A stretch of 64,000 bases of DNA. Origin: Mycolicibacterium novocastrense (GTDB taxonomy: Bacteria; Actinomycetota; Actinomycetes; Mycobacteriales; Mycobacteriaceae). Of the stretch, positions 26,145-35,184 are shown piece by piece. Position 1 is the first letter of the stretch, and each line of letters begins with the position of its first letter. Made by a program: the position numbers and the translations under genes. Where the stretch lies: positions 1 to 64,000 of the forward strand of contig NZ_BCTA01000021.1 of the NCBI RefSeq assembly GCF_001570485.1, in the 5' to 3' direction. The notes under the pieces are model-generated. The model searched no databases. It was not told where the DNA came from and saw nothing but the letters and a program-made list of their open reading frames with translations.

Positions 26145-27392
26145 TCAGTCCCAGCCGGCGGTCACCGCCAGCGCAACCACACACATCAGCACGACGGCCG
26201 CGGTGACGCCGTAGGTCACCGTAGCCCTTGTGCTCAACTGAAATTCGCCCATCAAGTCAGCGTCACGCGCGACACCGATGATCACGCCCATCAAAGGGAT
26301 GAGCAGAATCGCATTGAGAACCTGAGTGGCAACGAGGATCGTCACCAGCGGCGCACCAGGAACCATGACGACAACCGCGCCGAGCACCGTGACGAGGCCG
26401 AATGTGAGATAGAACGTTCTCGCCCTTCGGAAGGGGTCATTCAAGGCGGCCTCGGCCCCGGCGTACTCGCACACCGAATAGGCCGTCGACAACGGCAAAA
26501 TGGATGCGGCCAGCACAGCGGCGCCGATCAGCCCGATCCCGAACAGGGTCGACGCCAACTCGCCGGCGAGCGGCTGCAATGCAAGGGCGGCATCTGCGGC
26601 GTCGGTAATGGAGCGACCATCGCGATACAGGGTTGCCGCGCAGGCCACCACGACGAAAAAGCCGATCACGCCAGTCAGCAGGGCACCGGTCACCACGTCG
26701 ACGCGTTCTAAGCGCAGATCTTCGACCCGCAGCTTCTTGTCGACGGCATATGACTGGATGAACGACAGTCCCCATGGCGCGAGCGTCGTGCCGACGGTGG
26801 CGGTGACGATTGCCAAGGCGTCCCGGTCGGCGGGCATCGTCGGCACCAAGAGCCCGTGTGCCGCGGCCCCCCAGTCGGGATGAGCGAGTATTCCCGAAGC
26901 GATGTAGGCGAGAAACACTGTCGACAACAGCAGCAAGAAGTGCTCGACGCGTTGGAAGCTCCCGCGCAGCACCAGGGTCGAGACGAGCAGCGCCGCGACG
27001 GGGACACTGATGTATCGGCTGACACCGAATAGCTCGAAACCGGCTGCGATCCCGGCGAACTCGGCGCATGTTGTACCGACGTTGGCGACGACCAGCGTGA
27101 CGAGTGCCGCGCCGCCGACGCGTACGCCGTAGCGTTGGCGCACCAGGCCGATCAACCCCTGCCCGGTGACCACGCCCATGCGGGCGGCAAGGACGTGGAA
27201 CATCACCAAGGCGAGGGTGGACAGCAGCAGAACCCAGAGCAGTTGATAACCGTAGTCGGCGCCGAGCACCGAATACGTGGTGATACCGGCAGGGTCATCA
27301 TCGGACAGACCGGCGAGCAGCCCGGGACCCACCACCGCCACCAGTGCCCCGATCGCCAACCGACGGCGGCGTTTGATCACCGTCACGATCAC
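26145..27392 (-). CDS. Nramp-related divalent metal transporter with altered metal-site motifs
   Basis: A 415-residue protein with about 11 membrane segments of the Nramp (LeuT) fold. The canonical TM1 motif DPGN is replaced by DDDPAGITTYS, and the TM6 motif MPH by APWG (TTLAPWGLSFIQS), so the Met and His that select Mn/Fe are missing. This is typical of Nramp-related Mg2+ transporters (NRMT) and allied proteins. GTG 27392 overlaps the upstream stop by four bases (GTGA) and a longer frame from 27482 lies within the upstream gene. It is co-transcribed with a PRC/MgtE-N protein; together they suggest Mg2+ uptake. Confidence 0.85.
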   Translation of the reverse strand: MIVTVIKRRRRLAIGALVAVVGPGLLAGLSDDDPAGITTYSVLGADYGYQLLWVLLLSTLALVMFHVLAARMGVVTGQGLIGLVRQRYGVRVGGAALVTLVVANVGTTCAEFAGIAAGFELFGVSRYISVPVAALLVSTLVLRGSFQRVEHFLLLLSTVFLAYIASGILAHPDWGAAAHGLLVPTMPADRDALAIVTATVGTTLAPWGLSFIQSYAVDKKLRVEDLRLERVDVVTGALLTGVIGFFVVVACAATLYRDGRSITDAADAALALQPLAGELASTLFGIGLIGAAVLAASILPLSTAYSVCEYAGAEAALNDPFRRARTFYLTFGLVTVLGAVVVMVPGAPLVTILVATQVLNAILLIPLMGVIIGVARDADLMGEFQLSTRATVTYGVTAAVVLMCVVALAVTAGWD

Positions 27393-28222
27393 CGCGCCCC
27401 GTGTCGTCGACGTGGCCACACTCCGAAGCGAAGAAAGTGCCTGTTCCTCAACAGGGGCGAGGCAGACAACCGGTCCCTCCACCGGGTGGCGTGGTCGGTC
27501 GGCATGGCAGCGACGACGTCGGCGGCCTTACTTTCGGTCAACGCTCGCAAAATCCGTTCCGCGTCAGCCGGGTGGCTGGCTTGGAGGACGTCTGCGGCCA
27601 CCGCGGCTTCCTTGGTACCGAGGACCTCGGCCGCGGATTCCGTGTCGAGTCGCGCGACGAGTGCCGCCAGCGCGCGCGGATCGAGTAGGTGAATCGCGGA
27701 CCGGGGTGTTCCGAGCGCAATGGTATGCCCCCGCTCGGACGTCAGGTGTAAGTCCGTCCATGCGACGGCATCGGCAGGGAGGCGTTTCGCCAACCAGCCG
27801 AGGCCCAGGCGACGCAACACGGCATCGAATCCCACCTCGACGCCGACGACCTCCAGTCGGCCATCGTGGCGGCGGGCGAGCACCACGTCGGCCACGCGGG
27901 TGAGTCGCTGCCCGGTGATATCGACGATCTGTGTATCGAGGACGTCACGCACCAGCATTATCTCGTCATCCGCGAGGCAGCCGGCCGCGACAGACAGTGA
28001 TTCACCCTCGGCGTTCAGCCGAATGTGTTGCGGGTGAACGAAGTTGACGGCGTGGCACGGGACCAGAACCTGATGCCCTCGCCGTCGGGACAACACGACG
28101 TGTTCAGCGAGGGGCAGACCGGCATCACCGTCGGGGCGGGCGGTCACATCGGCGACGCGGCCGATCGTGCGTCCGTCCTGGCCGACAACCTCGCGGCGCA
28201 CGATTCTGCTGAGCAGCAGCAC
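27389..28222 (-). CDS. PRC-barrel and MgtE N-terminal-domain protein
   Basis: A 277-residue soluble protein with two PRC-barrel-like repeats (about 5-80, DGRTIGRVADVTARPDGDAG, and about 90-165, DITGQRLTRVADVVLARRHD), then an MgtE intracellular N-domain-like helical repeat (about 180-265: PRALAALVARLDTESAAEVL, PADAERILRALTESKAADVV). In MgtE channels this domain closes the pore when Mg2+ is high. Here it is a separate chain overlapping the Nramp-like gene, so it is probably its cytoplasmic regulator; such domains are fused in some relatives. The start (GTG 28222) has only a weak ribosome site. Confidence 0.82.
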   Translation of the reverse strand: MLLLSRIVRREVVGQDGRTIGRVADVTARPDGDAGLPLAEHVVLSRRRGHQVLVPCHAVNFVHPQHIRLNAEGESLSVAAGCLADDEIMLVRDVLDTQIVDITGQRLTRVADVVLARRHDGRLEVVGVEVGFDAVLRRLGLGWLAKRLPADAVAWTDLHLTSERGHTIALGTPRSAIHLLDPRALAALVARLDTESAAEVLGTKEAAVAADVLQASHPADAERILRALTESKAADVVAAMPTDHATRWRDRLSASPLLRNRHFLRFGVWPRRRHGAR

Positions 28223-28260
28223 GTCAGTGGCGCGCCTCGGACAGCATCAAAGACAACGCC

Positions 28261-28629
28261 TCAGCCCGCGGCCCAGGCCTTGGCCTGCTCCAGTTCGTCG
28301 AGACCGAAGAGCGCGATCTCGCCGGGAACCATCCACGCGAGCGCGTGCAGCGTATGGGCCACCCACTCCTTGTCGGTGACCACGGCGATCCTCTTGAAGG
28401 CCGAGTGATGACTTATCAAGGCGCCGAATCCCATCTTGACGTCCTCGACCAGCCCGCCAGGGCCAAAACCCTCATAGGTGGGTGCGATGACCTCGACGAT
28501 CCGCAGCTCGTCGGTCTGCAACTCCTGCTTCAGCGTGGGCTCGAAGGCTCGCAGATCTTCACCACTGAGCCGACCGGACACTTGGAAACCGATCACACCA
28601 TCGGGCATGTCCGGTAGCACTTCAATCAT
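28261..28629 (-). CDS. SpoIIAA-like (STAS-related) protein
   Basis: A 122-residue protein of the SpoIIAA-like family (MIEVLPDMPDGVIGFQVSGR, IAVVTDKEWVAHTLHALAW). Family members have the STAS fold without the anti-sigma Ser; their role is poorly defined, with membrane association and stress proposed. ATG 28629 follows AGAGGAG at eight bases; an in-frame extension to 28662 lacks a site. It precedes the PRC/MgtE-N gene by 38 bases and may be the first gene of that operon. Confidence 0.8.
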   Translation of the reverse strand: MIEVLPDMPDGVIGFQVSGRLSGEDLRAFEPTLKQELQTDELRIVEVIAPTYEGFGPGGLVEDVKMGFGALISHHSAFKRIAVVTDKEWVAHTLHALAWMVPGEIALFGLDELEQAKAWAAG

Positions 28630-28838
28630 CGACGATCTCCTCTCGGCGAAGGGACTCGGCACGCACAGATCACAACGCTACGACCAACTGCTGCCCGACG
28701 CGGGAATTGGTGGGTTCCGCCGCCACATCGATACCCGCCGACAGAGAAGCCTCGTTGATCGCTGAGAAGCGGCATTCACGCCCTGGCCACCAGCACCGAC
28801 GATTCCGTGTGGGAAAACCGGTGGCGTCCGTGCGGGCC

Positions 28839-29006
28839 GAGGAGCCAGTGCACGACCGAGGGCACCTCCGCCATCACCCACCGATGTAATCCCCGCTGGC
28901 GGCCGAGTGGGCTGGAGTCGACGAGGGCGAGGCACTCTTCGAGCTCCCGCCGGGTGCGCACGAACGGGATCATCAGGTGCAGGTTCGGGGATTTGCTGAA
29001 GTCCGA
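28839..29006 (-). pseudogene. Fragment of phosphoenolpyruvate synthase (PpsA C-terminal domain)
   Basis: The minus strand reads SKSPNLHLMIPFVRTRRELE followed by a LVDSSPLGRQRGLHRWVMAE-VPSVVH stretch, matching the PEP-synthase segment that carries the conserved MIPFVRT and MCEIPSN motifs of the PEP-binding barrel. Upstream and downstream of these ~56 codons nothing matches, and there is no start. It lies in a 584-base gap (28630-29212) that otherwise shows no intact gene. PEP synthase is a DosR-region gene in M. smegmatis, so this is likely decay of a former member. Confidence 0.6.
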
Positions 29007-29212
29007 CGTCGACGACATCCAGGGCGGCACGACGTCCGAGGGCGTCCACCTCGCCGCGATGGCGGGCAGGGTGGATTTGATGCAGCGGTGCTTCACGGGC
29101 CTGGAATTGAGCGGTAACCGTCTCGTATTGTCGCCGCAGTGGCCGGAGTCGCTGGGGGCGTTAGGCTTTCGCCAGCGGCCGGCACTAGGGCCTATGGGCG
29201 TCGACGCGCGAT

Positions 29213-29665
29213 TCACATGTGGTGATCGAGTTCGGCGAGCACCGCCTTCACGACGCCGGGAACGGCGGCCGCGACATCGGACGTCATGCCGACGCCATGG
29301 TCGGCGTCGATGATGTCCACGCTGAACCCGATCAGGCGATCGGGTAGCTGCTGCAATGCTTCTCCCAACGTAAACGCTTGAGGCAGCCCGATCGCATGTG
29401 AGCTGACGACGCCCGCCGCCCCGTCGTCGCCCGGAGTCCATCGCCGAATTCGACCGGGACTGGACCCGTCGCCCATCGCGGCATCGATGACGATCGCAAG
29501 TCCGGCGCCGCTCCACGCGTCGAGGAGGGCGCCAGGCTCACCCGTGCAGACGAGCACCCGCACACCCGGGAGGCTGCGACCGGCGATCTCCTCGGCGACG
29601 GCAGGGCCGACTCCATCGTCGCGGCGGAAGCTGTTGCCGATTCCGATCACCACATCGCCGCTCAC
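29213..29665 (-). CDS. [NiFe]-hydrogenase maturation protease
   Basis: A 150-residue protease of the HyaD/HycI type, which trims the C-terminus of the large subunit after nickel insertion. Seen: DVVIGIGNSFRRDDGVGPAV with the first metal-binding Asp/Glu region, VIDAAMGDGSSPGRI and SSHAIGLPQAF (His ligand). GTG 29665 overlaps the large-subunit stop by four bases (GTGA); the ATG at 29743 is in the upstream gene. It is the final gene of the hydrogenase operon. Confidence 0.9.
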   Translation of the reverse strand: MSGDVVIGIGNSFRRDDGVGPAVAEEIAGRSLPGVRVLVCTGEPGALLDAWSGAGLAIVIDAAMGDGSSPGRIRRWTPGDDGAAGVVSSHAIGLPQAFTLGEALQQLPDRLIGFSVDIIDADHGVGMTSDVAAAVPGVVKAVLAELDHHM

Positions 29666-30954
29666 AACCGGTCGACCGTCAGCGTCAGGAAGTGCGCGGA
29701 GCAGGATATGCAGGGGTCGTGGTTGCGAATCGCCCTCTCGCACAGCGTGGTGAGCGCGTCGTCGGCCAACGTGAGGTTTGCGCCGACGAGTTCGGCCATC
29801 TCATGTTCGATGGCCGCCTGGTTTTGAGCGGTGGGCGGGACGATCACGGCCGACCGCAGAAGACCGTCCGCACCGACGTCATAGCGGTGATACAGCAGCC
29901 CGCGTGGCGCCTCGCTGACACCATGGCCGATCCCATCCCGGGCGGGAACGTCTACGAAGGGGCGGTCGGGCACCCGATACTCGGCGATGATGCGCAGCGC
30001 TTCCTCGATCGCATAGACGATTTCGACAGCGCGAACGAGGATGCTGCGGAACGGATTCCGGCAGACCGCGCCCAGTCCTGCTCGGGCCGCCGCCTCACGT
30101 GCGAGGGGCGAAAGGGTTTGGGAATTCAACGCGTACCGGGCGAGCGGCCCGGTCAGGTAGCGTGCGCCGTCCAATGTGGCGTGCAGCGCCGTTGACCGCT
30201 GCACCTGCGACTCGACGACGTGGTCGCTGAAGTCGCTTATCGCAAACGGTTGCCCGGCGCTTCGTCGAATCGTGCCGTTCTCGATCGGGTAGCGGTCGGG
30301 CGCTGTCAGCGCCAGGAACTCGTGGTCGAACTCGGCCTCCGGGAAATCGAATTCACTCACTCGGTCCAGCAACCAGAGTGCGTCGTCCACGGCGCTACGA
30401 AGTTGCTCGGCCAGGGGGCCGAGCTCGGCCGGCTTCGGGACCGAGTAGAACCCTCCTAGCCGTACATTGATGGGGTGGATCGCGCGTCCGCCGATCTTCT
30501 CCATCAGCCGGTTCCCGACCTTTTTCAACGCCAGCCCGCGCTCGATGAACTCCGGATGGTCCCGAGCGAGGCTGATCCCGTCGGGATAGCCGAGGGAGTC
30601 CGGCGCGTGCAGCAGCACGATGTGCAGGGCGTGGCTGTGAATCCATTCCCCGCAGTAGAGAAGTCGTCGCAACGCCACCAGTTCCGGATCGACGGTCACC
30701 GCGCACGCGTCTTCGATGGCGTTGCAGGCGCTCACCTGGTAGGCGACCGGGCAGATGCCGCAGACCCTGGCTGTGATGTCGGGTGGTTCGGTATAGGCGC
30801 GACCGCGCAGGAACGCCTCGAAGAACCGGGGTGGTTCGTAGATGTTCAACTCGACGGTGTCGACGACCCCGTCACGCAGCGTGACGTGCAGGGCGCCTTC
30901 CCCCTCCACCCGCGTCAACGCCCCGACGCTCAACGTTCGGATCTCTTCGCTCAC
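29662..30954 (-). CDS. hyhL: Group 3b [NiFe]-hydrogenase large (catalytic) subunit
   Basis: A 430-residue catalytic subunit. The nickel ligands are in [11 protein letters not shown] (C65, C68) and [11 protein letters not shown] (C415, C418), with ~9 residues after His421 left for the maturation protease to remove. The CPVAYQ variant (Tyr where many groups have His) and the neighbouring diaphorase subunits place it in group 3b, bidirectional NAD(P)-linked hydrogenases. GTG 30954 overlaps the small-subunit stop by four bases; the longer frame to 31218 is shadow of the small-subunit gene. In M. smegmatis the homologous Hyd3 is induced by hypoxia under DosR and recycles NAD(P)H as H2. Confidence 0.93.
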   Translation of the reverse strand: MSEEIRTLSVGALTRVEGEGALHVTLRDGVVDTVELNIYEPPRFFEAFLRGRAYTEPPDITARVCGICPVAYQVSACNAIEDACAVTVDPELVALRRLLYCGEWIHSHALHIVLLHAPDSLGYPDGISLARDHPEFIERGLALKKVGNRLMEKIGGRAIHPINVRLGGFYSVPKPAELGPLAEQLRSAVDDALWLLDRVSEFDFPEAEFDHEFLALTAPDRYPIENGTIRRSAGQPFAISDFSDHVVESQVQRSTALHATLDGARYLTGPLARYALNSQTLSPLAREAAARAGLGAVCRNPFRSILVRAVEIVYAIEEALRIIAEYRVPDRPFVDVPARDGIGHGVSEAPRGLLYHRYDVGADGLLRSAVIVPPTAQNQAAIEHEMAELVGANLTLADDALTTLCERAIRNHDPCISCSAHFLTLTVDRL

Positions 30955-31709
30955 CGGTCGTTCCGTTCGTGGTCGAAGTTGACCGCGTTGAACGTCGCGA
31001 AGACGCGGTCGACACCGCCGGCGGACATTCCATCCCGGCGCAGCACCGGAATGAGCGCGGCGGTGTTGGGAGTGGTGGCGGGCCCGAAGCATCCGTAGCA
31101 GCCGCGCCGATACGTGGGACACAGTGCACCGCAACCCGCGTGGGTGACCGGTCCCAGGCACGGGGTTCCGTCGGCAACCACGACGCACGTCACGCCGCGG
31201 TTCTTGCACTCCGTACAAACCGTTTTCGCCGGCAACCGCGGTTTGCGTCCCACCAGGAGTGCCGCCAGGGTGTCGAGCAGTTGCCCGCGGTCGATCGGGC
31301 AGCCCTGAATCTGGTAGTCGACCGCGACGTGCGCCGAGGCCGGCGTCGAGGTCGCGAGAGTGTCGATGTATTCCGGTTTGGCGTAGACGACCGAGGCGAA
31401 CTCCCTGACGTCAGCGAAGTTTCGCAGGGCCTGCACCCCGCCTGCCGTGGCACACGCGCCGATCGTGACGAGCACTCCTGATTGCTCCCGGATCTCCTTG
31501 ATACGACGCTCATCGGCCGCCGTCGTGATCGAGCCCTCCACCAGCGATACGTCGTACGGGCCGGCGACGGTGGCGCTCGATGCCTCGAGGAACGTGGCGA
31601 TCTGCACCTGGTCGGCCAGCGCCAGCAGTTCGTCCTCACAGTCCAACAGGGTCAGTTGGCAGCCATCGCAGGACGCGAACTTCCACACGGCTAGTTTCGG
31701 TGTTCGCAC
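30951..31709 (-). CDS. hyhS: Group 3b [NiFe]-hydrogenase small subunit
   Basis: A 252-residue FeS subunit. Proximal cluster ligands: [13 protein letters not shown] (C14, C17), [10 protein letters not shown] and [10 protein letters not shown] Cys-rich C-terminal region ([38 protein letters not shown]) supplies two further [4Fe-4S] clusters, as in group 3b/3c enzymes. No Tat signal, so the enzyme is cytoplasmic. GTG 31709 begins immediately after the gamma-subunit TAG stop. Confidence 0.93.
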   Translation of the reverse strand: MRTPKLAVWKFASCDGCQLTLLDCEDELLALADQVQIATFLEASSATVAGPYDVSLVEGSITTAADERRIKEIREQSGVLVTIGACATAGGVQALRNFADVREFASVVYAKPEYIDTLATSTPASAHVAVDYQIQGCPIDRGQLLDTLAALLVGRKPRLPAKTVCTECKNRGVTCVVVADGTPCLGPVTHAGCGALCPTYRRGCYGCFGPATTPNTAALIPVLRRDGMSAGGVDRVFATFNAVNFDHERNDR

Positions 31710-32564
31710 CTACAACTCCTTCACGCTGAGCAGGGCCTCGGCGACGTCGTAGCCCACCACCGGTCCGTCCCGACACAACAGCAGGGGACCGAGCTGGCAG
31801 TGTCCGCACCATCCGACTCCGCATTGCATGTTCCGTTCCAGCGATACCTGGATCTTGTTTGCAGGCAGGCCTTTTCGAAGCAGCTCGACGGCGCTGTTGT
31901 GCATCATTCCCTCTGGGCCGCACAGGAACGCGGTGGTGCGATCGGGCCGCATCGGTGTCCGCCGCAACGGCTCGGTGACGAAGCCGACCTCCCCGGGCCA
32001 CCCCTGTATCGGTACGTCGACGGTCATGTGCACCTCGATCACGCCGCTGCGCGACCAGTCGGCGAGCTCGTGAGCGAAGAGAAAGTCTTCGCGCGAACGA
32101 GCGCCCGCGATGAGGGTCACTCGACCGTATGAGTCGCGATCGGCCAGAGCGGCCAGGACGACGGGCCGAAGCGGCGCCAGGCCGACGCCGCCCGCGACGA
32201 TCACCACGTCGTCTCCTATCGCGTCGGGCAGCGTCCAGCCGGTGCCGAACGGCCCGCGCATGCCGATCACGCCGCCGGGCGCGGTGCCGTGAAGTGCGCG
32301 GCTCACGGCGCCGACCGACCGAATGGTGTGGTGGATGGCCTCGCCGCCGGGTTCTGGCACGCCGCTCACGGATATCGCGATTTCGCCGATGCCGAAGGCG
32401 TACATCATCATGAACTCGCCGGGTCGGGGCGTCGGTAGCGGTTCGTGCACCGGTTGCAGGCACAGCGTCGCCGAATCGCGATTCTCCTCGGTTCGGCGGT
32501 GTACCCGGTACGGCACCGGTGTCATCGCCGACGACGGCGCCTGTGGCGCTGCGGTTTCAGTCAT
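31710..32564 (-). CDS. hyhG: Hydrogenase gamma subunit, FAD/NAD(P)-binding reductase with [2Fe-2S]
   Basis: A 284-residue ferredoxin-NADP reductase-like subunit: N-terminal FAD barrel ([18 protein letters not shown]), NAD(P) domain ([20 protein letters not shown]), and a C-terminal [2Fe-2S] motif [14 protein letters not shown] plus a following Cys (LLLCRDG), as in dihydroorotate dehydrogenase B electron-transfer subunits. It passes electrons between NAD(P)H and the FeS chain. ATG 32564 overlaps the beta-subunit stop by eight bases. Confidence 0.92.
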   Translation of the reverse strand: MTETAAPQAPSSAMTPVPYRVHRRTEENRDSATLCLQPVHEPLPTPRPGEFMMMYAFGIGEIAISVSGVPEPGGEAIHHTIRSVGAVSRALHGTAPGGVIGMRGPFGTGWTLPDAIGDDVVIVAGGVGLAPLRPVVLAALADRDSYGRVTLIAGARSREDFLFAHELADWSRSGVIEVHMTVDVPIQGWPGEVGFVTEPLRRTPMRPDRTTAFLCGPEGMMHNSAVELLRKGLPANKIQVSLERNMQCGVGWCGHCQLGPLLLCRDGPVVGYDVAEALLSVKEL

Positions 32565-33657
32565 CACCGGCGTCGGACTGCCGGGCGGCCAGGTTGTGCA
32601 TCTCCTCGGTGATGTCGATCCCGGTGGGGCACCAGGCGATGCATCGCCCGCAACCGACGCAACCAGAACTGCCGAACTGGTCATGCCAGGTGCCGAGCTT
32701 GTGGGTAATCCAATGGCGGTATCGCGAGGCGCCCGATTGCCGAATGCTCCCTTCATGAATGAACGTGAAGTCGAACTCGAAGCACGACGCCCACTGCATC
32801 CATCGTTCGGCGTGCTGCCCCGTGAGATCGGTGGTGTCCTCGACGGTGGTGCAGAAACACGTGGGGCAGACCATCGTGCAGTTCCCACACGTCAGGCAGC
32901 GACTGGCCACCTCATCCCACTGCGGCGATTCGCGTGAGTCGATCAGCAGCTCGCGCAGATCGGCGGTAGGCATCTGACGGCGCATCTTGCCGGCCGCGTC
33001 GGCGACATCGCCGCGAGCGGAGTCGATCTCGTCGGGGGTGGCGTCGCGGTGCGGTAGCGCTGCCAGCACGTCGGCGCCGGCGTCGCTTCCGACGTCGACC
33101 AGGTAGCTGTGTTGGCTGCCGTCGATGCGTTCGGTGAGTGCGAGATCGTAGCCGGGCCCGACTTCGGGTCCGGTGCCCATCGACGCGCAGAAGCACAGGT
33201 CGCCGGGTTCGGTGCAGTTGACGGCCACGACGAAGATCCGCGCCAATCGACCGACGAACCCCTGGTCCGGATGACTACCGGCGCCGAGTACGCCGTTGAG
33301 GATGGCGATGGCCGACAGATCGCAGGCCCGCACACCGAGGAACGCGTACCTCGGATTCTCTTCGGACGTCATGCCTTCGGAGGACCACAGCTGCTGCCGA
33401 GGTGGATGAAGGAACTGCTTCCAGGATTGCGGTCCGGCCGAATGGCCGAACAATGCGCCGTCGTCGCGTCTGCGCAACCTGTAATGGCCGGGTCCGGTGT
33501 CCACGCCCCAGCCCCGGGGCAGATCGTCGGCGGAGGCCAATTCGGCCAGGACGATCGCATTCTCGGACCGAGTGGGTCCGACGACCCGGTAACCACGCTG
33601 CTGGAGCGTGGTGATCAGTTCCCCCATGGCGGCGGCCTCGATCACGGCGCTGCTCAT
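32557..33657 (-). CDS. hyhB: Hydrogenase beta subunit, 4Fe-4S protein
   Basis: A 366-residue subunit with two ferredoxin-type clusters: C254-C257-C260-C264 (CLTCGNCTMVCPTC) and C333-C336-C339-C343 (CVGCGRCIAWCPTG). An internal Cys set (CTEPGDLCFCASM, ~148-158) is family-typical of HyhB/AsrA-like subunits. It is the first gene of the hydrogenase operon. ATG 33657 is chosen because the DosR-like sites lie at 33690-33732; the longer frame to 34275 runs through that promoter and the divergent gene. Confidence 0.92.
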   Translation of the reverse strand: MSSAVIEAAAMGELITTLQQRGYRVVGPTRSENAIVLAELASADDLPRGWGVDTGPGHYRLRRRDDGALFGHSAGPQSWKQFLHPPRQQLWSSEGMTSEENPRYAFLGVRACDLSAIAILNGVLGAGSHPDQGFVGRLARIFVVAVNCTEPGDLCFCASMGTGPEVGPGYDLALTERIDGSQHSYLVDVGSDAGADVLAALPHRDATPDEIDSARGDVADAAGKMRRQMPTADLRELLIDSRESPQWDEVASRCLTCGNCTMVCPTCFCTTVEDTTDLTGQHAERWMQWASCFEFDFTFIHEGSIRQSGASRYRHWITHKLGTWHDQFGSSGCVGCGRCIAWCPTGIDITEEMHNLAARQSDAGDD

Positions 33658-33689
33658 GGGGTCTATCGTCCTGCTAAGCGCCGCCGAAT

Positions 33690-33732
33690 GCAGGGCCTTT
33701 AGGGCACGAGTTGGAGGGACTTTCGGCAGCGT
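33690..33732. promoter_or_regulatory. Two DosR-box-like sites between the hydrogenase operon and a divergent PPOX gene
   Basis: Box A, 33690-33709 (GCAGGGCCTTTAGGGCACGA), is degenerate but symmetric in spacing. Box B, 33713-33732 (GGAGGGACTTTCGGCAGCGT), has the full left half GGGACTTTCGG. They lie 34-75 bases before hyhB (minus) and 34-76 bases before the plus-strand gene at 33766, so one paired site could drive both. Confidence 0.62.
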
Positions 33733-33765
33733 TGCCGGCCACGTCGTTTCCGTACCGTCGTAGCC

Positions 33766-34200
33766 ATGTCCACACCGACGCAACCGATCGAGATCCTTTC
33801 CGAGAGCGAATGCTGGAAACTGATGTCGGCCGCCTCCCTCGGGCGCCTCGTCACCAGCGTCGGCGGCGAGCCGGAGATCTTTCCGGTCAACTTCGTCGTC
33901 CAGAACCGAACCGTGCTGTTCCGCACGGCCGAGGGTACGAAGTTGAGCAGCGCGGTGATCAACAAGAACGTGCTGTTCGAGGCCGACGGCCACAACGCCG
34001 TCGAGGGTTGGAGCGTGGTGATCAGGGGTTTGGCCCGGACCCTTCGCACCGATGAGGAGACCGATGAGGCCGAACGGGCGCAGCTGCTTCCGTGGACGGC
34101 CACGGTGAAACCCCATTACGTGCGCATCCGTCCGCTGCGTGTGACGGGCCGTCGGTTTTTCTTCGGCTCGGAGCCCGATCGCGAGTTCACGATCGCCTGA
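33766..34200 (+). CDS. Pyridoxamine 5'-phosphate oxidase (PPOX)-fold flavin/F420-binding protein
   Basis: A 144-residue split-barrel protein: MSAASLGRLVTSVGGEPEIF, PVNFVVQNRTVLFRT, EGTKLSSAV and the C-terminal RIRPLRVTGRRFFFG. This family binds FMN or F420; the substrate is unknown. It shares the DosR-like promoter region with the hydrogenase operon and reads away from it. A second, related gene lies at 38664. Confidence 0.85.
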   Translation: MSTPTQPIEILSESECWKLMSAASLGRLVTSVGGEPEIFPVNFVVQNRTVLFRTAEGTKLSSAVINKNVLFEADGHNAVEGWSVVIRGLARTLRTDEETDEAERAQLLPWTATVKPHYVRIRPLRVTGRRFFFGSEPDREFTIA

Positions 34201-34314
34201 GGTCCGATTTTGACATGCGAGGTCGACTGCGGAACGGAGAAGCGCAATGCAACCTGCACGGGAAGCGGCCGGCAACGCCCCGCGCCGGGTCAGTGTGTAG
34301 CCCAGAACCGTCGA

Positions 34315-35184
34315 CTACATCCGATACAGCGCCGCCCCAGCCGTCACGCCCGCGCCCGCGGCGATGATCATCACCAAGCTGTCGGGCGGGGTGGTGTCGG
34401 CGGCCTTACCGAGCGCGGCCGCCAGGGCCGCCGTGTGCATGTGTTGGTCGTCGCCGACCGTGATGTGTTCGAGCGGGACGTTCAGCTGCGAAGCCAGCTC
34501 TGCGCGAAAAGCGGGACTGGCCGGCGCCGCGACTATCGATGCGATCTCATCGATTCCGGTGTCGGATTCGGTGAGGCACCGCTGCGCCGCACGCGCCGCG
34601 GTACGTGCGAAACCACGTTCGGCAGGGACTGATTCGCGGATCCTCAAGAGATTGCGTTGTTCCACCATGGCGATCGTGGCCGACACCGTGTCGTCGTCGT
34701 CTTCCGACCGCTCCCACCAGACCGGCCCGAGCCCGCGTCCGTCTTCGGACCAGCCGCACAGCAGCGAGGCGCCTGCGGGGCTGTAGGGGAATGCCTCGCT
34801 CGAACCACGTCCCGGATCGGCGTCGCCGGCGACCACCAACGCGCAGTCGATCACTCGCGACTTGAGGAAGCCGTCGACGATGTGCAGGGCGGTGAGCATT
34901 CCGCACGAGCCGTTGGCGACGTCGAACGAGAAGGTGCCGTGCCCGCCGGTGTGCGGCTCCTCGTCATTGGCTCCGATGTCGTCCTGGATCATCGAGGCGA
35001 GGGCGGGCTCGCCGAGGTTGCGGTCGCGGTAAATGCCCGCGTTGACGAGGAGGTCCACATCGTCGGCGTTGCGCCGACCCTTGCGGAGGCACTTCTTCGC
35101 CGCCCTGTCGATCAGCCGCAAAGCACTGTGACGGTTGCGCCAGCCGCCGTTGACAACGGCGATCTGGTCAATGACGGTTCCCAT
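34315..35184 (-). CDS. Ketoacyl synthase III-like protein (second of a pair)
   Basis: A 289-residue thiolase-fold protein. The nucleophile region is DVANGSCGMLTALHIVDGFL, keeping the Cys; the C-terminal part has IAAGAGVTAGAALYRM. I do not see clear equivalents of the catalytic His (HQ) and Asn (GN) motifs that its partner has, and it is about 40 residues shorter than FabH, so it may be a non-condensing partner as in heterodimeric KAS pairs. Its start (ATG 35184) overlaps the upstream KAS gene by 17 bases. Confidence 0.75.
   Translation of the reverse strand: MGTVIDQIAVVNGGWRNRHSALRLIDRAAKKCLRKGRRNADDVDLLVNAGIYRDRNLGEPALASMIQDDIGANDEEPHTGGHGTFSFDVANGSCGMLTALHIVDGFLKSRVIDCALVVAGDADPGRGSSEAFPYSPAGASLLCGWSEDGRGLGPVWWERSEDDDDTVSATIAMVEQRNLLRIRESVPAERGFARTAARAAQRCLTESDTGIDEIASIVAAPASPAFRAELASQLNVPLEHITVGDDQHMHTAALAAALGKAADTTPPDSLVMIIAAGAGVTAGAALYRM

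Noticed and set aside
28776..29516. A 246-codon minus-strand frame spanning the protease gene
   Set aside because: Its first half is shadow translation of the hydrogenase protease; only the PEP-synthase-like stretch at 28839-29006 has meaning and is annotated as a fragment.
31690..32888. Longer frame for the hydrogenase gamma subunit starting near 32888
   Set aside because: The first ~108 codons are antisense or shadow of the beta-subunit gene; the FAD-domain homology begins at ATG 32564.
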